In this document: positions 13,619 to 18,627 of the stretch, in pieces
Layout: every line of letters begins with the position of its first letter
Position numbering within the stretch: the first letter of the stretch is position 1
Source of the DNA: Collinsella sp.
GTDB taxonomy: Bacteria; Actinomycetota; Coriobacteriia; Coriobacteriales; Coriobacteriaceae
Length of the DNA: 18,627 bases
NCBI GenBank assembly: GCA_019419645.1
Contig: DXZN01000042.1
Span: forward strand, 1-18,627
Reading direction: 5' to 3'
Program-made: the position numbers and the translations under genes
The notes under the pieces: generated by a model
Database searches by the model: none
What the model was told of the DNA's origin: nothing
The model's input: the letters and a program-made list of their open reading frames with translations, nothing else

Positions 13619-14386
13619 CTAGTTGAACTGCTCGCGGTACGCCTTGCAGACCTCATCGACCGGGCCATCCATGCGAAGGTCACCCTTCTCAATCCAAACG
13701 GCACGCTGGCAGATGCGCTCAACCTGCTCCATGGAGTGCGAAACGAACAGAACCGTCACGTCGCCGCTCTGGATAAAGTGCTGGATGCGGGCCTCGCACT
13801 TCTGCTGGAAGAACACATCACCGACGGACAGCGTCTCGTCAACGATCAGAATATCGGGCTCGGTAATCGTCGCGATTGCAAAGGCAATACGCGCAACCAT
13901 GCCCGAGGAGAAGTTCTTAAGCGGCATGTCGACAAAGTTCTGAAGCTCAGCGAACTCGATAATGCCGTCAAAGTTGACGTCGATGAACTCCTTGGTATAG
14001 CCGAGCAGGGCGCCGTTCAGATAGATGTTCTCGCGGGCGGTCAGCTCGGGATCAAAGCCGGCACCAAGCTCAATCAGCGGCGCGATGTTACCGTGCACCT
14101 TAACGCTGCCCTCGCTTGGCTCAAGCACGCCAGCGATAATCTTGAGCATCGTAGACTTGCCGGAGCCATTGGTGCCAACCAGACCCACGACCTCGCCACG
14201 ATGAATATCAAACGAAATATGCTTAAGCGCCCTAAACTCCTCAAAGAACAACTCGTGCTTGGCAAGCTTGATGAAGTACTCCTTGAGGTTGGTCAGCGAC
14301 TCGGACGCCATGTTAAAGATCATGGTGACGTCGTGGACCTCGACAGCCAGAGGCTGCTCGCTGTAATCAACAACAGATTCAGTCAT
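13619..14386 (-). CDS. ABC transporter ATP-binding protein, polysaccharide/teichoic acid export type (Wzt/TagH-like)
   Basis: Energises export of a lipid-linked glycan or wall polymer with the adjacent permease. 255 aa from the ATG at 14386, preferred over the GTG at 14389 because AAGGAG is 7 nt upstream of it. Walker A GTNGSGKS is at 71-78, the signature FSSGM at 159-163, Walker B ILIVDE at 179-184 and the switch His at 217 in VSHSME. The N-terminal extension before Walker A (MIFNMASESLTNLKEY, 22-37) is typical of this export subfamily. It lacks the C-terminal carbohydrate-binding domain of the long Wzt proteins, so recognition of a terminal sugar modification by this protein is unlikely. 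Its ribosome site overlaps the permease stop codon, so the pair is co-translated. Confidence 0.93.
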   Translation of the reverse strand: MTESVVDYSEQPLAVEVHDVTMIFNMASESLTNLKEYFIKLAKHELFFEEFRALKHISFDIHRGEVVGLVGTNGSGKSTMLKIIAGVLEPSEGSVKVHGNIAPLIELGAGFDPELTARENIYLNGALLGYTKEFIDVNFDGIIEFAELQNFVDMPLKNFSSGMVARIAFAIATITEPDILIVDETLSVGDVFFQQKCEARIQHFIQSGDVTVLFVSHSMEQVERICQRAVWIEKGDLRMDGPVDEVCKAYREQFN

Positions 14387-14397
14387 CACAGCACTCC

Positions 14398-15243
14398 TTA
14401 GATGTAGAGGATGAACTTGCGCTCGGACTTATGGAACACGGTATAGCCAATAACAAGCGCAAGGACCGCCCAAGCAGCGCACATACCAAACGTCATAAGC
14501 GAGGGCGTAGTTTGGAACAGAAAGATATCGCGCATAAACTGCAGGTAGTTGTACATGGGGTTCGCATACATCAAGATACGCACGAGATGCGGCATTTGCG
14601 CAATATAGTCAGTCGTCCAGAAGATGGGCGTAATATAAGTCCACGCCGTAATGACTACGCTCCACAGATGCATAACGTCGCGGAAAAAGACCGTAAGGGC
14701 AGAGAGCATCATGCCCAGGCCCATGCAGAAGCACATAAGCAGCAGCAGGCAAACCGGCAGCAGAATCAGGTGCCAAGAAGGCATAACGCGGAACCACAGC
14801 ATGACGATGGCGACGGCGACCAGCGAGAAGGCAAAGTTCACCAGCGAGAAAAGCACTTTCTGCACCGGGAAGACCCAGCGGTGCACCTTAACCTTCTTGA
14901 GCAGAGGGGCAGCACCCACGATCGACGTTAGGGCCTGGTTCGTGGACTCGGACATGACGGCAAAGGTAACGTTACCCACGATCAAGTACAGCGGGTACAT
15001 CTCGGGCGTCATTGATCCATTGCGGCCCTGGCCAAAAATCGTCGAGAACACGATGGCCATGACGATCATCATCAGCAGCGGGTTGAGAACCGACCATGCG
15101 ACGCCCAGAACGCTACGGCGATACTTGATCTTAAAATCCTTGGTAACCAGCTGACGAAGGATAAACGCGTCCTTCTCAAATTCGTTCTTAGCAAACGTCG
15201 CAGGCAGACTGCGAGTTTCTTGTTGCTTTGTCTGATCCGACAC
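14398..15243 (-). CDS. ABC-2 type polysaccharide export permease (Wzm/TagG-like)
   Basis: 281 aa from the GTG at 15243, which has AAAGGAG 8 nt upstream. A longer frame from an ATG at 15306 has no ribosome site and adds non-family sequence. An N-terminal cytoplasmic part with the LVTKDFKIKYRRSVLGVAWSVL region (32-53) precedes about six transmembrane helices: 50-70, 84-104, 130-150, 158-183, 193-210 and 253-270. The FFRDVMHLW and PIFW segments (186-209) are hallmarks of the O-antigen/teichoic acid exporter permease family. It forms the membrane channel for the ATPase encoded 11 nt downstream. It is transcribed divergently from the glycosyltransferase genes at 15404, suggesting that exporter and glycan-building enzymes belong to one surface-polymer locus. 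Confidence 0.93.
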   Translation of the reverse strand: MSDQTKQQETRSLPATFAKNEFEKDAFILRQLVTKDFKIKYRRSVLGVAWSVLNPLLMMIVMAIVFSTIFGQGRNGSMTPEMYPLYLIVGNVTFAVMSESTNQALTSIVGAAPLLKKVKVHRWVFPVQKVLFSLVNFAFSLVAVAIVMLWFRVMPSWHLILLPVCLLLLMCFCMGLGMMLSALTVFFRDVMHLWSVVITAWTYITPIFWTTDYIAQMPHLVRILMYANPMYNYLQFMRDIFLFQTTPSLMTFGMCAAWAVLALVIGYTVFHKSERKFILYI

Positions 15244-15282
15244 GGATGCAACTCCTTTACTCGTAATCGTTGACAAACGAAC

Positions 15283-15288
15283 AGTATA
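15283..15288 (-). promoter_or_regulatory. Possible -10 element for the ABC exporter operon
   Basis: TATACT on the minus strand, about 40 nt upstream of the permease GTG. No convincing -35 sits at the right distance, so this is weak. Confidence 0.3.
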
Positions 15289-15344
15289 GACCCGACGGCC
15301 ATGCAAACGATTCGCGCAACAAAACTGGAGAACTAACCCACATC

Positions 15345-15373
15345 TTAGGATGCCAAGCCCAAACGGCTATACT
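15345..15373 (+). promoter_or_regulatory. Probable promoter of the glycosyltransferase-YfhO operon
   Basis: TTAGGA (15345-15350), a 17-nt spacer and TATACT (15368-15373), 30 nt before the GTG start. The -10 is good and the -35 poor. The divergent exporter has the same hexamer as its candidate -10. Apart from these two elements I see nothing in 15244-15403. Confidence 0.5.
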
Positions 15374-15403
15374 TTCAAGAATTGAATGTATAAGGAGCAT
15401 TGA

Positions 15404-16375
15404 GTGAATTCTGAATCCATCGCCGTCATCATCCCCTGCTACAACGAAGCCCTCACGATCGGCAAAGTCATCGACGACTTTCACCGCGAGCTTCCGCAAG
15501 CGACGGTCTATGTCTATGACAACAACTCGTCGGACGATACCTCACGCATCGCCACCGAGCACGGCGCCACGGTCCGCTTTGAGCCCCGTCAGGGAAAGGG
15601 CAACGTGTGCCGCCAGATGTTTCGCGATATCGACGCCGATTGCTACCTGATGGTCGACGGCGACGACACCTACCCCGCCGAGGCGGCCAAGGCCCTCTGC
15701 GAGCCTATCCTCAACGGCGCGGCCGATATGACCGTAGGCGACCGCCTTTCCAACGGCACCTACGCCGAGGAAAACAAGCGTGCTTTCCACGGCTTTGGCA
15801 ACAATCTGGTCCGCGCCATGATCAAGTGGATCTATGGCTACAGCTTCGATGATGTCATGACCGGCTACCGCGCCATGAGCCGCCCGTTCGTTAAAACCTT
15901 CCCTGTGCTTTCCGAGGGCTTCCAGATCGAAACCGAGCTCTCGATCCACGCCGTCGACCACCGCTGGCGCATCAAAGATGTGCCCATCGAGTACCGCGAC
16001 CGTCCGGAAGGCTCCGAATCCAAGCTCAATACCGTGAGCGACGGCATTAAAGTCGTCGCGATGATCGGCACGCTGTTCAAGGACTACCGCCCGCTGAAGT
16101 TCTTCAGCCTCGTCGCGCTTCTGTTTGCGGTGATCGGCCTCGCCCTGGGCATGCCCATCGTTGTCGAGTATTTCCAGACCGGCCTCGTTCCGCGCTTCCC
16201 CACCGCCATGCTCGCCGCGTCGTTTATGTTCCTGTGCGGCCTGAGCCTTGCAACCGGATTCATCCTGGATTCTGTAGCAAAGGTCGAAAAAAAGCAGTGG
16301 GAGGTCAACGTATATAGCAAGTACGCCTACGACGACCAGCCCGGCCACCCTACTTCCAAGCCAAGCGAGAGGTAA
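15404..16375 (+). CDS. GT2 family membrane glycosyltransferase (dolichyl/polyprenyl-phosphate mannosyltransferase-like)
   Basis: 323 aa starting at a GTG with AAGGAG 7 nt upstream. The N-terminal GT-A domain (about 1-215) opens with AVIIPCYNEALTIG (7-20), has the sugar-nucleotide motif DGDDTY (85-90) and an acceptor-side region MTGYRAMSRPF (152-162). Two C-terminal transmembrane helices follow (about 232-255 and 268-290), then a polar tail. The family transfers a sugar from a nucleotide donor to a polyprenyl-phosphate or a membrane-bound acceptor on the cytoplasmic face. The sugar cannot be read from sequence. First gene of a three-gene operon: the next starts 6 nt after its stop, with the ribosome site inside this gene. 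Confidence 0.92.
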   Translation: MNSESIAVIIPCYNEALTIGKVIDDFHRELPQATVYVYDNNSSDDTSRIATEHGATVRFEPRQGKGNVCRQMFRDIDADCYLMVDGDDTYPAEAAKALCEPILNGAADMTVGDRLSNGTYAEENKRAFHGFGNNLVRAMIKWIYGYSFDDVMTGYRAMSRPFVKTFPVLSEGFQIETELSIHAVDHRWRIKDVPIEYRDRPEGSESKLNTVSDGIKVVAMIGTLFKDYRPLKFFSLVALLFAVIGLALGMPIVVEYFQTGLVPRFPTAMLAASFMFLCGLSLATGFILDSVAKVEKKQWEVNVYSKYAYDDQPGHPTSKPSER

Positions 16376-16381
16376 ACCACC

Positions 16382-17350
16382 ATGCCGCTCATCTCCATCG
16401 TCGTGCCGTGTTACAACGAGCAGGAATCACTTCCGATCTTTCTCAAAGAGCTCGATGGCGTCGTTCGCATCATGACCCGGCAAGACCCCGGCATCTCCTT
16501 TGAAGCCGTCCTCATCGACGATGGCTCGGCAGACAAAACGCTCGCCGTCATGAAGGCAGAAGCTGCGGCGGCGCATCCATACGCCATCCGCTGGCACTCT
16601 TTCTCGCGCAACTTTGGCAAGGAGGCGGCACTACTCGCCGGACTCCAGCACGCAAAGGGCGACTATGTCGCCACCATGGATGCCGACATGCAGGACCCGC
16701 CCTCGCTCCTGCCGCAGATGTACGAGATCTTGCAAACCGAAGACTACGATAACGTTGCCACACGCAGGACCACCCGCGAAGGCGAGCCTCCCATCAGGTC
16801 GTTCTGCGCCCGTATGTTCTACAAGATCATCAACCGCATTTCCAAGGCCGACATCGTCGACGGAGCACGCGATTTTAGGCTCATGAAGCGACCTATGGTC
16901 AACGCCATCATCTCCATGGGCGAATACAATCGATTCTCCAAGGGCATCTACGGCTGGGTCGGCTTCAAGACCAAATGGCTCCCCTACGTAAACGTCAACC
17001 GCGTGGCCGGTGAGACCAAATGGAGCTTTTGGTCGCTGCTCCTCTATTCCATCGACGGCATCGTCGCGTTTTCCACGGCGCCACTCTCCCTCGCCGCCCT
17101 CACGGGTATCGTCTTCTGCCTCATCGCCATCATGGGATTTATCGTCATCCTGGTCAAAACGCTTGTTTGGGGCGATCCCGTAGGCGGATGGCCCTCCCTT
17201 GCCTGCCTCATTACGCTGTTTGGCGGCATGCAGCTCCTGTGCCTGGGAATCATTGGCGAGTACCTAGCAAAAGCCTACTTGGAGGCCAAGCACCGCCCCA
17301 TCTATATCATTCGAGAATCCAACGAGGAATCTGATGACACGGCCCAATAA
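16382..17350 (+). CDS. GT2 membrane glycosyltransferase, GtrB/CsbB-like
   Basis: 322 aa. The GT-A domain begins ISIVVPCYNEQESLP (4-18), with DDGSADKT (46-53), FSRNFGKEAALLAG (74-87), the DxD region MDADMQDPP (99-107), and a DFRLMKR segment (164-170). The RFSKGIYGWVGF region (184-195) is characteristic of the GtrB/CsbB/YkcC group. Two C-terminal transmembrane helices are at about 230-262 and 270-297. Characterised relatives build undecaprenyl-phosphate-linked sugars (glucose or GlcNAc) that are later used outside the cell by a GT-C enzyme. The following YfhO-family gene overlaps this one by 17 nt, so the two are tightly coupled. GAGAGG 9 nt upstream supports the start. Confidence 0.93.
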   Translation: MPLISIVVPCYNEQESLPIFLKELDGVVRIMTRQDPGISFEAVLIDDGSADKTLAVMKAEAAAAHPYAIRWHSFSRNFGKEAALLAGLQHAKGDYVATMDADMQDPPSLLPQMYEILQTEDYDNVATRRTTREGEPPIRSFCARMFYKIINRISKADIVDGARDFRLMKRPMVNAIISMGEYNRFSKGIYGWVGFKTKWLPYVNVNRVAGETKWSFWSLLLYSIDGIVAFSTAPLSLAALTGIVFCLIAIMGFIVILVKTLVWGDPVGGWPSLACLITLFGGMQLLCLGIIGEYLAKAYLEAKHRPIYIIRESNEESDDTAQ

Positions 17351-18627
17351 CAGCACGCTCAAGAATGTGGCGTTCTACGCCGCCTGCTTCACGTTTTCCA
17401 TCGCATTATTTGTCGCACTTGCAGAGGCGGGGCATGTCTACCCCTTTGGCGACAACTCGTTTCTCACCAACGATCTCAAATACCAATACATCGACTTCTT
17501 CGCGTGGTTTCGCCGCGTCCTTTTAGGCGAGGCAAACCTTCGCTATTCCTTCTCACAGGGCCTCGGTATGAACACATGGGGGCTCTATAGCTACTACCTC
17601 GCCAGCCCCTTCAACCTGCTCTGCGTGCTGTTTCCCGCAGACAAGCTGACGCTCTTCGTATTTGCCATAACCGCGCTCAAGCTTGGCTGCATCCACATCA
17701 GCAGCGCTTGGTATGTGCAAAAGCGCTTTGACCTTTCCAAGCCCGCCGCATTCTTGCTATCCCTCTCGTTCACGTTTTGCAGCTGGACCATCAGCAACCT
17801 GCGCAACCCACTCTGGATCGATTGCCTCATCCTGCTGCCCATCTGCGCCTACGGATGCTACGAGCTCATCCGCAAGCAGCGCATGATCCGCCTCGTCATC
17901 GCAACGGCGCTCAATGTCATGTTCTGCTGGTATACGGCCTACATCAGCATCCTGTTCCTCTGCATCTTCGTATTGGTCGAATTTGTCGATTATGTTGCAG
18001 AAGAAGGTTTTAGCTGGAAGCTCATGCTCGATCGGGCCCTGCGATTCGCCGGAGCTATCGCGCTCGGACTGCTTCTGTCCGCTTGGACCTTTTTGCCGAC
18101 CATCCTTGCCATGTCCAAGGGCGGTCCCGTTCTAGCACTCGGCCCCCTACTTAAAACCAGCCTCAAGTCGCTCATCAGGGGCTTTCTTCCCTGCATGTGG
18201 GTAAGCAACGAAAGCACACCGCAGTTCTATTGCGGCATCGTCATGATGCTGCTTGCGGTGAGCCTGCTGGTTAACCGCACGGTTTCGATCAAGACGCGCA
18301 TCGCAACACTCGTCGTCACGATAATCCTGGTCGCAAGCTCCGTTTTGAGCCCGCTCGAGTACATCTGGTGCGGCATGCGCGTTCCCAACGGCTTCTACTC
18401 GCGCACGGCTTTTTTGCTGAGCTTCTTTGCGCTGTGGGCCGCAGGACACGCGCTGCAGGCGCTCAAAAACCAGCCCAAATTGCGTCAAGCCTATCGCCCC
18501 GTCGTCATCATGCCCCTCCTGGCACTAACCGCCATTGAGTTGTTTGCCAACGCCCATGTTATGTGGAACCAGCTGTACGTAGGCTATTCCGAAGAAGCCA
18601 ACAGCACCTATGTCACCACCGTAACCG
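17334..18627 (+). CDS. YfhO-family membrane protein (candidate GT-C glycosyltransferase), 3' end beyond the window
   Basis: The frame starts at ATG 17334 (GAGGA 5 nt upstream), inside the end of the preceding gene, and stays open to the edge: 431 codons, about half the usual length of the family. After a first transmembrane helix (about 12-31) comes an outer loop with GDNSFLTNDLKYQY (39-52). The family signature SFSQGLG (72-78) and GLYSYYLASPFNLL (83-96) follows, then WIDCLILLPI (161-170), several more helices, and PNGFYSRTAFLLSF (351-364). Bacillus YfhO works with CsbB in glycosylating lipoteichoic acid, with YfhO the likely extracytoplasmic transferase. By analogy this protein may move a sugar from a polyprenyl-phosphate donor to a surface polymer. 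The acceptor here is unknown. Confidence 0.9.
   Translation, partial: MTRPNNSTLKNVAFYAACFTFSIALFVALAEAGHVYPFGDNSFLTNDLKYQYIDFFAWFRRVLLGEANLRYSFSQGLGMNTWGLYSYYLASPFNLLCVLFPADKLTLFVFAITALKLGCIHISSAWYVQKRFDLSKPAAFLLSLSFTFCSWTISNLRNPLWIDCLILLPICAYGCYELIRKQRMIRLVIATALNVMFCWYTAYISILFLCIFVLVEFVDYVAEEGFSWKLMLDRALRFAGAIALGLLLSAWTFLPTILAMSKGGPVLALGPLLKTSLKSLIRGFLPCMWVSNESTPQFYCGIVMMLLAVSLLVNRTVSIKTRIATLVVTIILVASSVLSPLEYIWCGMRVPNGFYSRTAFLLSFFALWAAGHALQALKNQPKLRQAYRPVVIMPLLALTAIELFANAHVMWNQLYVGYSEEANSTYVTTVT

Noticed and set aside
15269..15290. Perfect TTGACA on the plus strand in the divergent region
   Set aside because: No -10-like hexamer follows at 16-18 nt, and it is far from the glycosyltransferase start.
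15244..15306. Longer permease starting at an ATG at 15306
   Set aside because: No ribosome site and non-family residues; it would also overlap the candidate -10. The GTG at 15243 has AAAGGAG at ideal spacing.
1..18627. CRISPR arrays, insertion sequences, toxin-antitoxin pairs, T-box leaders
   Set aside because: None seen on either strand: no regularly spaced repeats, no transposase motifs, and no T-box consensus in the aroF leader.

Overview
The window is high-GC bacterial DNA with tightly packed genes, frequent Shine-Dalgarno motifs (AAGGAG, GAGAGG, GGAGGA), several GTG starts and tRNA genes that encode their own CCA end. Codon use, gene content and the style of the proteins suggest an anaerobic Coriobacteriia (Actinomycetota), most likely Collinsella or a close relative. 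That assignment is inference from recognition, not from a search. No stretch longer than about 200 bases lacks a gene.

Layout. (1) 1-3557, minus strand: the 5' part of a zinc-ribbon single-pass membrane protein, and upstream of it a CtpE/Exp7-like cation P-type ATPase with a very basic C-terminal tail. (2) 3589-3751, minus strand: tRNA-Arg(CCG) with its own promoter and a rho-independent terminator. (3) 3804-12427, plus strand: a nearly uninterrupted aromatic amino acid cluster, aroF-tyrA-aroB-aroA-aroC-pheA-aroE/aroK-aroQ, ending at a bidirectional terminator. (4) 12426-13564, minus strand: a membrane acyltransferase and tRNA-Arg(TCT) with terminator. (5) 13619-15243, minus strand: a two-gene polysaccharide-type ABC exporter (permease then ATPase). 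(6) 15345-18627, plus strand and divergent from the exporter: two GT2 membrane glycosyltransferases and a YfhO-family membrane protein cut by the window edge.

How the genes work together. The aro block holds every step from erythrose-4-phosphate plus PEP to chorismate (DAHP synthase, DHQ synthase, type II dehydroquinase, shikimate dehydrogenase, shikimate kinase, EPSP synthase, chorismate synthase). It also holds the two branch enzymes: TyrA toward tyrosine, and chorismate mutase-prephenate dehydratase toward phenylalanine. Shikimate dehydrogenase and kinase are one fused protein. Feedback control appears to sit in the N-terminal domain of AroF and the C-terminal ACT domain of PheA. TyrA has no ACT domain.

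Two non-coding structures deserve attention. One is a plus-strand intrinsic terminator directly in front of aroF, overlapped by a 20-codon reading frame, which looks like an attenuator. The other is a pair of mutually exclusive hairpins between aroE/aroK and aroQ, one of which would hide the aroQ ribosome site.

The right-hand block is a cell-surface glycan locus. The adjacency of polyprenyl-phosphate-type GT2 enzymes with a YfhO protein resembles the CsbB/YfhO wall-polymer glycosylation systems of Firmicutes and is the best candidate for an undescribed system here.
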